Origin: Thiorhodovibrio litoralis
GTDB taxonomy: Bacteria > Pseudomonadota > Gammaproteobacteria > Chromatiales > Chromatiaceae
Reading direction: 5' to 3'
Length of the DNA stretch: 64,000 bases
NCBI RefSeq assembly: GCF_033954455.1
Contig: NZ_CP121473.1
Location: 3,458,501 to 3,522,500, forward strand
The notes beneath the pieces were generated by a model. That model made no database searches and had not been told where the DNA came from. It saw nothing but the letters and a program-made list of their open reading frames with translations. Below, piece by piece: positions 28,335 through 37,900 of this stretch. The stretch's first letter is position 1. Every line of letters starts with the position of its first letter. Position numbers and translations under genes: made by a program.

Positions 28335-29132
28335 TCAGCTTGAGCTTGGCGCGGGTGTTGCGGCCGGTTCAACGGCTGACTCCAAGGTTTTCACGCGCAG
28401 CAACAAGCGGCTTGGTTCAATCTGCACCACCCCGCCCTGTTCGGCGGCAAAGCGTCGCAGCCGCTTCAGCCGCAGATGGGCGAGTCCCTGGCCCAGGATT
28501 TTGCGCTCCAGACAGTGATCAAACGGCTCGCGCGGGGCCACGGGCGTGAAGGACACGTCTGCCATGGGCGCATTGCCAGTCGGGGTCGGGGCCGGGGTCG
28601 GGGTCGGGGTCTGGGCCAGCGTCAGACCAACCTGCCCATCGCGGCTGCACAGGCGCGCCAAGGCCAGGCCCTGCCACAAGGCCAATTCGCCGTCGTTGGG
28701 CGCGGCCGCGATCCAGATCGGCTCCGGGTCGAACGGGTCGCAAACCAGGCTCTCGGTCTGCGCCAAGCGCGCACAGGCGGCGTTCAGATCCATCCCCCGC
28801 GACCCCGGCCAGCGCGGCACCACATTGTTGAGGGTTTCCTCCAGTGCCTGTTTGAGCTTGGAACTGGCGCGCAAGGCGACCTGCAAGCGCTCGGCAACCT
28901 CTGAGCCGGACTGCTCCATCGCCAGGCTCTCGCATACCAACTCGATGGCGCCGAGCGGACTGCGCAGGCGGTGGGCTAAGTCCCGTGCCTGCTCGGCCAC
29001 CAGGAACTGGCATTCGAGATCGACCCGGCAGCCGTCGGGCTGGCGGAGGTCGTCGCCCCGCGTGGCTTCCGCGCCCTGATGCGTTGGCGCTGACTTGGCC
29101 TCTTGGCCGTGGTGGCTGTGACTGTTCTTCAT
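28335..29132 (-). CDS. Degenerate histidine kinase-like protein (HisKA without ATPase domain)
   Basis: A 265-residue soluble protein. Residues about 40-115 contain a HisKA-type dimerisation helix with phospho-acceptor His (ARDLAHRLRSPLGAIELVCESL). The rest lacks the N, G1 and G2 boxes of an HATPase domain. A TPTPTPAPTPTG linker separates a final segment (RRFAAEQGGVVQIEPSRLLL). It could act as a phosphotransfer or scaffold partner for the sigma-54 regulator two genes downstream, but cannot autophosphorylate by the normal route. I start at MKNSHSHHG (29132), noting that the frame extends 20 codons further. Confidence 0.65.
   Translation of the reverse strand: MKNSHSHHGQEAKSAPTHQGAEATRGDDLRQPDGCRVDLECQFLVAEQARDLAHRLRSPLGAIELVCESLAMEQSGSEVAERLQVALRASSKLKQALEETLNNVVPRWPGSRGMDLNAACARLAQTESLVCDPFDPEPIWIAAAPNDGELALWQGLALARLCSRDGQVGLTLAQTPTPTPAPTPTGNAPMADVSFTPVAPREPFDHCLERKILGQGLAHLRLKRLRRFAAEQGGVVQIEPSRLLLRVKTLESAVEPAATPAPSSS
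28580..28615 (+). repeat. GGGGTC hexanucleotide tandem repeat
   Basis: Consecutive GGGGTC/GGGGCC units on the plus strand encode the Pro/Thr linker of the minus-strand kinase-like gene. The run of G tracts could form a G-quadruplex and is prone to length change, always in whole codon pairs. Confidence 0.7.
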
Positions 29133-29192
29133 GGGTTTTGACTCTGGCTCAAACGCCATCGGCGGCGTTGCCGGTCTTTCCTGCTGGTGCAA

Positions 29193-29623
29193 GTGGCTTG
29201 TTGCAAGGATCTATGCAAAGCCGATGCCAGAACTGAGAGCGGCGCATCCCTGGTGGCAAAGAGTCCGCATTGTCAGGACTTCCAGCCAGCCGCCTGTCGC
29301 GAATGACTAGGCGAAAACGGTCAATGAACCCATCATATCGGTTTAAATGAACCAGATGCGGTTCAATTGCACCAGCGCCGGCGAAATCGCCAGTCGGCTC
29401 GGTTCAATCTGCACCGAGGAATTTCAGAACAATGAAACTGCCGTGGCGCGGCGTACTCGGACTGCTTGGCCTGGCCGGGCTCTAAACCAGGCCAATCCGC
29501 CATCGGTCTTCCTCCGCTGGATGGCCTGAATACCCAGCCTCATCGGCGTGTTCCTGCGATCTGGCCGCCGGGGGTTGTCCCCGCCGGACAACCAGATGCA
29601 TGTGGCTGCGGTACAGCTACGTT
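29193..29623. pseudogene. Gene-fragment region: kinase tail relic and DUF3096 tail relic
   Basis: No intact gene is present. On the minus strand, 29350-29415 encodes SVQIEPSRLAISP, matching VVQIEPSRLLLR near the C-terminus of the neighbouring kinase-like gene (shared 15-base block GGTTCAATCTGCACC at 28414 and 29401). On the plus strand, 29450-29485 encodes GVLGLLGLAGL-stop, identical to the C-terminus of the DUF3096 protein at 59.88 kb. Both look like small copied fragments. Confidence 0.65.
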
Positions 29624-30235
29624 CTACCACACCGCCGGTTCAAAGCCAGGCGGGGTGCGCAGGTCCATCTGTTCGCCATTCTGGCAGAGCACATACAACC
29701 CGCAGGCGACGGCGTATTGGGTGACTTTTTCTTCCACCACCATCCCCGCCACGGCGCCCATGACCTGATGGTCTTTGTAAATGGGCAGGACGCGCTTGAG
29801 TTTACCCAGGCGCTCCAGATGGGCATCAATGTGTGCTTCCACCAGCTTGCTTTTGCATTCAACGCCGACGAGCGCTCCATCGTTGACGACTAACAGGTCA
29901 ATCTCCAGCGCCACGCCGTTGCGTTTGGCGCTGATGTTTGGATAGACGGCATGGACATCGATGCCTTGGTCACGAAGCAAGCGCACCACAGCAGGCGTGA
30001 CCAGGTGTTCGACAAACTCGCCGAGGCGATTGCCAATGTCGCCCAGATTCTTTGAGAGTTGTTTGACCAGGCGGTCGGTCTCCTGAAACTTGCGATCAGT
30101 GTCCTGAAACTTACGGTCGGTCTCCTGAAACTTGCGATCGGTGTCCTGAAACTTGCGGTCGGTCTCCTGAAACTTGCGATCGGTGTCCTGAAACAGCCGC
30201 CAGACATCATCGAAGGTGGGGTTAGCGTGGGTCAT
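29624..30235 (-). CDS. DUF3782-like protein: coiled-coil heptads plus PD-(D/E)XK-like domain
   Basis: A 203-residue protein. Residues about 12-55 are tandem copies of the heptads DTDRKFQ and ETDRKFQ, giving a coiled coil. A C-terminal domain (about 75-200) has EIDLLVVNDGALVGVECKSK, a restriction-endonuclease-like D...ExK active-site pattern. Such proteins are common in cyanobacteria and purple bacteria with unknown targets. The start at 30235 has AAGGAG upstream. A copy of its upstream region and first codons recurs at about 31.2 kb. Nuclease function is inferred from motif only. Confidence 0.75.
   Translation of the reverse strand: MTHANPTFDDVWRLFQDTDRKFQETDRKFQDTDRKFQETDRKFQDTDRKFQETDRLVKQLSKNLGDIGNRLGEFVEHLVTPAVVRLLRDQGIDVHAVYPNISAKRNGVALEIDLLVVNDGALVGVECKSKLVEAHIDAHLERLGKLKRVLPIYKDHQVMGAVAGMVVEEKVTQYAVACGLYVLCQNGEQMDLRTPPGFEPAVW
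30081..30185. repeat. Five 21-bp tandem units coding heptad pairs
   Basis: Units starting TCCTGAAACTTGCG begin at 30081, 30102, 30123, 30144 and 30165, with a partial sixth at 30186. They alternate between two sequence versions and encode one heptad each on the minus strand. Slippage would change coiled-coil length in frame. Confidence 0.9.
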
Positions 30236-30476
30236 CGGCTTGGCTCCTTGTTTGCTTCCAGCGGCTGGCTGGAATGCGCTGATAATAATCCAAAATCCGT
30301 GCGCTTTGCGGGTTTGAGCAGCAGATGATCGAAGAGCGCGGCGGCGTCGGGCGTCTCGTGTGCCAAGCACTCCAGGTTGCTGTGCACCGGCACCAGGATA
30401 ACTCAGGGTCTGTCACGGAATTCCCCCTGCTGAGTTCACCCAGGGATTTGCAGGCAGGCTGAGCGCCGGTGCGTGA
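30236..30476. repeat. Copy 1 of a duplicated nuclease-gene leader region
   Basis: 30208-30345 matches 31180-31335. The segment holds the ribosome site and start of the DUF3782-like gene. Further up on the minus strand it holds the tail of a lost gene reading AALFDHLLLKPAK. No intact gene lies between this copy and the Uma2 gene. Confidence 0.7.
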
Positions 30477-31040
30477 TTATGGGCCGCCGAACAGCAGTCC
30501 CAGATCGATTTCAAGCGCCTCGAACGGCGGGATGCGGACCTTGGCCGCCGTTTCTTCCAGGCCCTCGGCGGTGAAGATGGCGCGGTAGCATCCCGCGTCC
30601 AGGGCATAGGCGATCAGCGCCCGATCCTCAGGTGACACAATCCAATAGAAGGGCACGCCGGCGCGCTGCAAGCGCAGGAAATGCATGACGGTGTCCTTGC
30701 GTTCATGGCCCGGCGAGAGAATTTCGCACACCCAATCCGGCGCCAGGGACATGACGCCGGACGGGCGCTGCGGCAGCCGTTCCTTGCGCCACCCGGCCAG
30801 GTCGTGGCTGGGGCAATGGTGCTCGCTGTAACGGACGCTGATTTCGGGAACGATCCACCAGCCGCCCGGACCACCAAGCCGCTTCAAGGGGATTGTCTCT
30901 TCCACCAATCCCGACTGCGCCAGCCCATGCTCGAAACGACTCATCGCGCGCTCGACGATCTCGCCGTCGATCAGCTCGACGCGCGCGTCGCTGGGCCAGG
31001 CCATGAGGTCGTCGATGGTGTGAAGGCGTTGTGCTTCCAT
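30477..31040 (-). CDS. Uma2 family (DUF820) endonuclease-fold protein
   Basis: A 187-residue protein of the Uma2/DUF820 PD-(D/E)XK superfamily. The N-terminus is typical (HTIDDLMAWPSDARVELIDGEIVE). Next come VPEISVRYSEHH, a core strand (APDWVCEILSPGHERKDTVMHFLRLQRAGVPFYWIVSPEDR) with the conserved VCEILSP motif, and the closing FEALEIDLGLLF. The usual active-site pattern is present except that the first Asp is followed by a variable loop. Biological role is unknown; many genomes carry dozens. It lies between two copies of a duplicated leader region. Confidence 0.85.
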   Translation of the reverse strand: MEAQRLHTIDDLMAWPSDARVELIDGEIVERAMSRFEHGLAQSGLVEETIPLKRLGGPGGWWIVPEISVRYSEHHCPSHDLAGWRKERLPQRPSGVMSLAPDWVCEILSPGHERKDTVMHFLRLQRAGVPFYWIVSPEDRALIAYALDAGCYRAIFTAEGLEETAAKVRIPPFEALEIDLGLLFGGP

Positions 31041-31850
31041 CAGCTGTTACTCGCAAGGTTAGCGGGTGGATCAGATCGCCGCTTCCAGCCGGGCAATGTC
31101 ATCCTCGTGCAGCTCAAACAGCTGATCGAGACGGAGTGGCTCCGACTTCCAACAACCACCGCCGACGTTCTCCTCGCCATCATCAAGGGTGGAATTAGCG
31201 TGGGTCATCGGCTTGGCTCCTTGTTTGCTTCCAACGCGTCGCCTGGAACGCCCTGATGATAAACCAAACCCCCGCGCCAAATCACTGCGAGGCGGGTTTT
31301 AGCAGCAGATGATCAAAGAGCGCGGCAGCGGCTAAAGAATCCTCCCCGCAATCCGCTTGCTTCGTCATGGCGCTTTTTCCTTCTTGCGTCCACTCACGCA
31401 TGGTGCGCCCGCTGGCAGCCCATGTGAAAACGCGAACCAGAAGTGGTGCTTTTCCACCGGCTACGGGGCCTTTGCACCAGGCCAATGGACATGATCGGGG
31501 CGCCTGTGCTGCCGCGCAGGCGACGCTGCGCCATCGCGTGCTTGTTGGCGCGACTTTTGCGTGACCTTAGCGCAAAACCGCAAAGCTCCAGGCAACATTG
31601 AGTTATGTCCACCTGCGCCTCTCGCGCATTGCTACTCCGCAAAAGGTGTTATACGATCAAGCCACAAGTCACGCCACGTAATCTGGCGCAGCATCACGGG
31701 AAACCTTCAGGTCACTGTTTTTTCACCATAACCTACGTCAATTGCCGGAAATAACCTCTGTTGATCATGTGGCTTTATTGTCGCGATGCCTCGGGCTTTG
31801 AACGCGATGCCTCGGGCTTTGAAATGGAGTAGTACAATGGAGATGTACAC
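31041..31850. repeat. Gene-free stretch with duplicated fragments and a 21-bp tandem repeat
   Basis: 31180-31335 repeats 30208-30345 and includes a truncated start (MTHANSTLDD). A 28-codon minus-strand ORF at 31282-31368 (MTKQADCGED...FDHLLLKPASQ) keeps a ribosome site but looks like a fused relic. A 35-base block at 31443-31477 recurs at 46447-46481. A perfect 21-bp tandem pair (CGCGATGCCTCGGGCTTTG plus AA) at 31782-31802 and 31803-31823 lies just before the next gene and may affect its expression. Confidence 0.65.
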
Positions 31851-34019
31851 ATGACAAACCAGAATCCAAAACAGACCAAAGCGCGCATCCTGGCGGTTGA
31901 TGATGACCCCGTCACCAGGCTGCTCATCAGCAATGTGCTCGAAAAACACTTTGACGTGAGCACCGCCAGCAGCGGCAAGGAAGCCCTGTCGTTGTTTGAG
32001 CAGTCCACTCCGGATATGGTTCTGCTCGATGTCATCATGGAGGGCATGGACGGCTTCGCAGTCTGCACCGCATTGCGTGCGCACCCCAAGGGGCAACGCC
32101 TGCCTGTGGTCATGCTTACCTCCCAGGACGATCTCGCCTCCATCGCCCGCGCCTATGAGGTCGGCGCCACTGACTTCATCGCCAAGCCCATCAACACCGC
32201 GCTCATCGCCTATCGCGTGAGCTATTTGCTGCGCGCTTACGACACTCTGAAAGCGCTTGGCCTGCGCGAACGCCAACTGGCTGCGGCACAACGCATCGCC
32301 CAGCTCGGACACTGGGAGTTCCGTCGCACGCAGGGCTGCTTCTTGTTCTCCGAGTCCGCGCGGGAGTTACTGAAGCTGCCCGCCCAGCCTCAAGGTCATC
32401 GTCTTCCGCGCTTGCTTGATGCGGTGCATCCGGAGGACCGCGGCCAGGTGGCCCAATGCCTGCTTGGCCTGCCCAGTCTGCGCAACACCGCCGGGCTGCC
32501 GATCCAGTTCGAGCATCGCCTCAGCGCTGACGCGCGGGTGGTGCGACAAACGGCTGAATACTCCAGCGATGCCGAAGGCTGGCTGGGGACTGTGCAAGAT
32601 GTCACCGCCGAGCACCACGCGGCGCAGCGCATCATCAAGCTAGCCTATTACGACGACACCACCGGCCTGCCTAACCGGGACTTCTTTGTCGAATGTCTTC
32701 AACACCGGCTCGACCACAGCAGCGACCTTGACCGGCTGCATATCCTGGTCATCGAGATGGATGCCATGAAACGGGTCGGCGTGGGCTGGGGCCAGGCCGT
32801 GACGGCCCCCTTGGTGCGCCACCTCACCCAGCGGCTGCTGGGCGAACTCGACCTGCAGCCACCCCGGGCGCCGCTGAAAGCCCCCCGAGGCCAGAGCGAT
32901 CACCAACCGTTAATGCTGGCACGCATCAGCGATTCGGCCTTCGGGCTTTTGGTCGGCGGCAGCGCTGAGGAAACCCCCGCGCTCGCACGGCGGCTGCTCG
33001 ATGAGCTAAGCCAACCGCTGGAGGTCGCCGGCATTGGCCTGTCGATCAAGGCCAAAGCCGGGATGGCCGATGCGCGCACATCGGACCTGGATGCCGACAC
33101 CCTGCTCAACCATGCGCTGGCCGCAGCCGCCACCTACCAGGAATCCGCCGGCACGCGGCTGTACCAGCCCGACATCGGCAGCAATGAACGCAGCCGGCTC
33201 ACCCTGGAGGCGCGCCTGCGCCGTGGCATTGATCACCAGGAACTCGAACTCTGGTATCAGCCGAAAGTCGATGGTCGCAGCGGCGCTCTGGTGGGCGCCG
33301 AGGCACTGGTGCGCTGGCGCGATCCCAGCGAGGGACTGATTCAACCAGGGCGCTTCATCCCGCTGGCCGAGGACAGCGGCCTGATCGTGCCTCTGACCAA
33401 CCGGGTGCTGGACATTGCCTGCGCCGACCTGGCGCTGATGCACGCTCCGGGCCTGAACCCGGTCACAATCTCCGTCAACATCAGCGCCGCCCAGCTCGAT
33501 GACGTGCGCCTACCGCAAGAAATCGCCGCGCGCCTGGCCCGCGCCGGTTTGACGCCTGGGGATCTGGAACTCGAGATCACCGAGCGCGCCCTGATGTCTC
33601 GCGTCGACAGCGTGCTCGGCACCCTGTCCGCATTGCATGAACAGGGCATCGGTTTGTCGCTCGATGATTTCGGTACCGGCTACTCCTCCCTGGGCTACCT
33701 CGGGCGCTTTCCGCTCGACATCCTGAAAATTGATCGCTCCTTTGTGATGGAGCTTGGCACCGGTGGCGCGAGCGAGACAGTCGCGCGCGCCATTGTCTCC
33801 CTGGCCGAGGGGTTGGGGCTGAAGGTCATCGCCGAGGGCATCGAAACGCAGGAACAGGCCCTTTGGCTGTGCGGAAACGGCTGCGACTGGCACCAGGGCT
33901 ATTTCTACGCGCGACCGCTGGAACGCGAGGTCTTTTTGCGTCTGCTCGACACCACTTCACCGCCAAATTGGAGCGCGCTGCCATGTCCCCCGAAATCCCC
34001 ATCGCCTACCGCTTGCTGA
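31851..34019 (+). CDS. REC-PAS-GGDEF-EAL response regulator (c-di-GMP phosphodiesterase)
   Basis: A 722-residue cytoplasmic regulator. The receiver domain is at 10-130 (ILAVDDDPVTRLL, phospho-Asp in VLLDVIMEGMDG, IAKPINT). A short PAS-like region is at about 145-255, a GGDEF-like domain at about 265-435 and an EAL domain at about 445-695. The GGDEF signature is degenerate (ISDSAFGLLVGG), so cyclase activity is unlikely. The EAL domain keeps GAEALVRWRDP, VNISAAQL, ELEITERAL, LDDFGTGYSS and LKIDRSFV, so it should hydrolyse c-di-GMP. The end overlaps the next gene by 37 bp. Confidence 0.92.
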   Translation: MTNQNPKQTKARILAVDDDPVTRLLISNVLEKHFDVSTASSGKEALSLFEQSTPDMVLLDVIMEGMDGFAVCTALRAHPKGQRLPVVMLTSQDDLASIARAYEVGATDFIAKPINTALIAYRVSYLLRAYDTLKALGLRERQLAAAQRIAQLGHWEFRRTQGCFLFSESARELLKLPAQPQGHRLPRLLDAVHPEDRGQVAQCLLGLPSLRNTAGLPIQFEHRLSADARVVRQTAEYSSDAEGWLGTVQDVTAEHHAAQRIIKLAYYDDTTGLPNRDFFVECLQHRLDHSSDLDRLHILVIEMDAMKRVGVGWGQAVTAPLVRHLTQRLLGELDLQPPRAPLKAPRGQSDHQPLMLARISDSAFGLLVGGSAEETPALARRLLDELSQPLEVAGIGLSIKAKAGMADARTSDLDADTLLNHALAAAATYQESAGTRLYQPDIGSNERSRLTLEARLRRGIDHQELELWYQPKVDGRSGALVGAEALVRWRDPSEGLIQPGRFIPLAEDSGLIVPLTNRVLDIACADLALMHAPGLNPVTISVNISAAQLDDVRLPQEIAARLARAGLTPGDLELEITERALMSRVDSVLGTLSALHEQGIGLSLDDFGTGYSSLGYLGRFPLDILKIDRSFVMELGTGGASETVARAIVSLAEGLGLKVIAEGIETQEQALWLCGNGCDWHQGYFYARPLEREVFLRLLDTTSPPNWSALPCPPKSPSPTAC

Positions 34020-34897
34020 TTGTTGAAGATGACCCGGTGGATACCGCGATCATCCGCGAATTTCTCCACGACACCCCCTACCAACTCGAATTTGCCGGCA
34101 ACGGCGAGGCCGCCTGGGTGCTGCTCGACGCTGAACCCGAGCGCTTCGACGCCATCATCCTTGATCGCGTCATGCCTGGACTCGGCGGCATCGATCTGCT
34201 GGCGCGCTTGGTCAAGGATGGGCGCTTTTTTACCCTGCCGGCGATCATGCAAACCGCCGCCACCACCCCGGAACAGGTCGCCGAAGGACTGGCTGCGGGC
34301 GCCTGGTATTACCTGGCCAAGCCCTACAGCGCCAACGCCCTGTGCCAAGTCATTCATGGCGCATTGAATGATCGGCAGCACCGGCTCGAATTGCACCGAC
34401 TGGAACAAGAGCTGGACGACACCTGGCAGCTGTTGCGCGAAGGCCAATTTGAGTTTCGCACCCCACAACAGGCGCGGGTTCTCTCCGCCCGTCTGGGCGC
34501 CTTTTGCCCCGAGAACCCGCAATTGGCCATGGGTCTGTCGGAGCTGATGCTCAACGCCGTCGAACACGGCAACCTCGGCATTGGTTATGCCACCAAGGGC
34601 GCGCTGATTGCCGAGGACCGGCTCGGCGAGGAAATCGACCGCCGACTCGGCACGGCGGAGCAACAGGAGCGCTGGGCGCGTTTGGATTTTCGTCGCGACC
34701 GCGAGGCCATCCATGTGCGCATCCAGGACTGTGGCGCGGGCTTTGACTGGCAGCGCTATCTGGAGTTCGAGCCCGAGCGCATGTTCGACGCCCATGGTCG
34801 CGGCATCGCCATGGCGCGTCAGATGACCTTCAGCCGCCTGGAGTATCAAGGCAAGGGCAACTGTGTTGAAGCCAGCGCGCCCATTGTCCGCAGTTAG
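33983..34897 (+). CDS. Response regulator with RsbW-like ATPase output
   Basis: A 304-residue protein. An N-terminal receiver (LLIVEDDPVDTAII, ILDRVMPGLGG, LAKPYSANAL) is at 10-130. The C-terminal HATPase_c domain is of the anti-sigma/RsbW type at about 165-300 (GLSELMLNAVEHGNLGIGY, IQDCGAGFDW, GRGIAMARQM). Such fusions usually phosphorylate or sequester anti-anti-sigma proteins. None is nearby. I start at MSPEIPIAYRL (33983), which lies inside the 3' end of the EAL gene. The longer frame upstream is out of family. Co-transcription with 31851-34019 is nearly certain. Confidence 0.85.
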   Translation: MSPEIPIAYRLLIVEDDPVDTAIIREFLHDTPYQLEFAGNGEAAWVLLDAEPERFDAIILDRVMPGLGGIDLLARLVKDGRFFTLPAIMQTAATTPEQVAEGLAAGAWYYLAKPYSANALCQVIHGALNDRQHRLELHRLEQELDDTWQLLREGQFEFRTPQQARVLSARLGAFCPENPQLAMGLSELMLNAVEHGNLGIGYATKGALIAEDRLGEEIDRRLGTAEQQERWARLDFRRDREAIHVRIQDCGAGFDWQRYLEFEPERMFDAHGRGIAMARQMTFSRLEYQGKGNCVEASAPIVRS

Positions 34898-34939
34898 GAC
34901 GCGCCCTTTGTAACGCCTAGTTCACCTGGAGGCACCCCC

Positions 34940-37900
34940 ATGGATATCAGCGTCGATGGCTCGCAACTCACCAACGCCTTGCTGGCCGAAAAAGACCAAT
35001 TGTTTCTGGCACTGGTCGAGCAGGCGCCCGATGGCATGGCCTTGATTGACCCCGATACCCGAGAATTCGTCCAATTCAATCGGGCCGCGCACGAGAAACT
35101 CGGCTACACCAAAGAGGAATTCTCCGGGTTTTGCCTTGGCGATGTTGAAGCGGGGCAAAGCTCGGATGAGCAAATCGCCAAAATCCAGACCATCCAGCAA
35201 CAGGGTTCGATTGCCTTCGACACCCAGCACCGTCACAAGGACGGCAGCCTGCGCGATATGCGCGTTAGCGCGCGCTGTGTCATCCAACAGGACCGCCCCT
35301 TCATTGCCACCGTCTTCAAGGATGTGACCGACTTGCGCCTGGCCGAGCGCGCGCGCCTGCTCAGCCAACAGGACTTTGAGGCCACCTTTGATCAAGCCGC
35401 CGTCGGCATGGCCCACATCGCCCCCGATGGGCGCTATCTGCGCGTCAACACCAAGCTGACCAAGATGCTTGGCTACACCGCAGAGGAACTGCGGCAACAG
35501 CGCTTTCAATCCATCACTCATCCGCAGGATCTGCCCAACAACCAGGATCTTTTCGCCCGCCTGCGCAACGATGACATCCCCAGCTACCAGATTGAAAAAC
35601 GTTACCTGTGCAAGGATGCCCAGGTGCTCTGGGTGCTAGTGACCATGGCGCCGGTACACATCAACAATGACACCCCGGTCTATTTCATCGCGGTGATTGA
35701 GGACATCAGCGAGCGCAAGCAAGCCGAGGAACAACTGCATGTTGCCGCGCAGATGCTTGATCGGGCGGCCTTCGCCATTATCGCCACTGACATGGACGGG
35801 GTGATTTGCCAGTTCAATCCAGCCGCCGAGCGCCTGCTCGGTTACAGCGCTGAGGACATGGTTAGTCAGCGCACGCCGCTGTGCTTTCATCGCGCCAGCG
35901 AGATCCAGACGCGGGCCGCCGAGTTATCCGCCGAACTTGGCAAGGACGTCGAACCGGGTTTTCGCGTTTTCACGCTGTCACTTCTTCAGCATGGCGAGGA
36001 AACGCGCGAATGGACACTGATCACGCGCACTGGCCAATGGCTTTCCGCCCTAGTCTCGCTGACGCTGCTGCGCGACAGCACCGGACAGCCCCAGGGCGTG
36101 CTTGGCAGCCTCGCCGACGTTTCCCCGCTGCGCCAGGCCACCGAGGCCCTGCGCCTGGAGCGCGACCGCGCCCAGCGCTATCTCGACACAGTCCAATCCA
36201 TCATCATTTCGCTTGATGCCGACGGGCGAGTCCGGCTCGCCAATCGCTATGCCTGCGAGTTGCTCGGACGCAGCGAAGACGACTTACTGGGTCAGGACTG
36301 GTTCGAGGCCTGCGTGCCCGCCGAGGAACGCTCCCAGTTGCGCCAATCTTTTACTAATCTGCTGCACTGCACGACCCCGCCGAGCGAAGAGGACGTCGAG
36401 ACGCTGATCGTCTGCGCCAAAGATTCACAACGTCTGATCGCCTGGCGTAACAGCCCGCTGTTCGATGAAACGGGGCGCGTCACCGGCGTGCTCGCCGCTG
36501 GCAATGACATCACTGAGCGCAAAGCCATGGAAAGCGCGCGGATGCGGGCACTCGCCGCTGCCGAGCACCTTGCGGAACTCAAAAACGCCTTCCTTGCCAA
36601 CATGAGTCATGAGATTCGCACACCCCTCAACGGCATTCTTGGCTTGGCGGAAATCGGGCGGCGCGATCACGACACGCAAGCGGCGGGGCGGGTGTTTCGG
36701 CACATTCAGCGCGCCGGTCAGCATTTGCAGAGCTTGCTCAACGACATTCTGGATTTCGCGAAAATCCAGGCCGGCAAACTCAGAATCCGTCCCGCAGCTT
36801 TTTGCCTGGCTGAGTGTCTCGCGGAGATCGAGTCGCTGTTGACGCCCCAGGCCAATGACAAAGGCTTGGGCTTGCACATCGCCGCGACGGCTGACCTGCC
36901 CGCCTGGCTGCTCGGTGACCACATGCGGCTGCGCCAGATTCTGCTCAATCTGCTCGGCAACGCGATTAAATTTACTCACACCGGTGAGGTACACCTCGAG
37001 GTGTCGCGCGCCGATGACCAACTCCTGTTCCAAGTCACCGACACCGGCATCGGCATGAACGTCGAGCAACTCGCGCGCATCTTCGAACCCTTCGAGCAGG
37101 CCGATTCCGGCCCCACGCGCATGCCAGGCGGCACCGGCCTGGGTCTGCCGATCAGCCAGCTCTTGGCGACCGCCATGGGCGGCTCGCTGAGAGCGCACAG
37201 CGAACCGGACGCTGGGAGTCGTTTTGAATTGCGCCTGCCCATGCAAGCGACCGAGGCGCCGCCCGATTCCATATCAACGGATCTAACGCCCGCGGATACC
37301 TCGCTCTTGGCCGGACTGCACATTCTGGCGGTCGATGATGTGGAACTGAACCTGCTGGTGCTCGAAGACCTGCTCGCCCACCAAGGCGCGCAGGTCACCA
37401 CGGCCAGCAATGGCGTGGACGCCCTGGCGCGGCTCAATGACCCCGGCACGGAGGCCGTCGACCTGGTACTGATGGATGTGCAAATGCCTGTGATGGATGG
37501 CTACGAGGCCACCCGCCGCATCCTCGCGCAACGCCCGGACCTCCCTGTGATTGGTCTCACAGCCCATGCGATGCATGCCGAACGTGAACGCTGCCTGAAC
37601 GCCGGCATGGTGACGCGCCTGACCAAACCCATCGACACCAAAGTCCTGATCGCGGCCATTCAGCGTTGGCGGCGGGACACCGCGCCGGCCCTGGCGCCCG
37701 AACCCAGCCGCGCGAGCGAAAGCCCGGCCCCGAACGGACCCCAGTCAACCCTGATCGACTGGGCGGCACTGCATCAGCGCTTTGAGCGCACCCCGGGCTT
37801 TGTGCAGCGCCTGATCCAAACCGCGCTCAATAGCCAGCGTGACACGCCGGATCAACTGCGCGCGCTGACCAAGGGTGATGATCTCGATGCATGCTTCCGC

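Noticed and set aside
30081-30195. CRISPR or regulatory iterons
   Set aside because: The 21-bp units are contiguous without spacers and encode regular heptads in frame with a gene.
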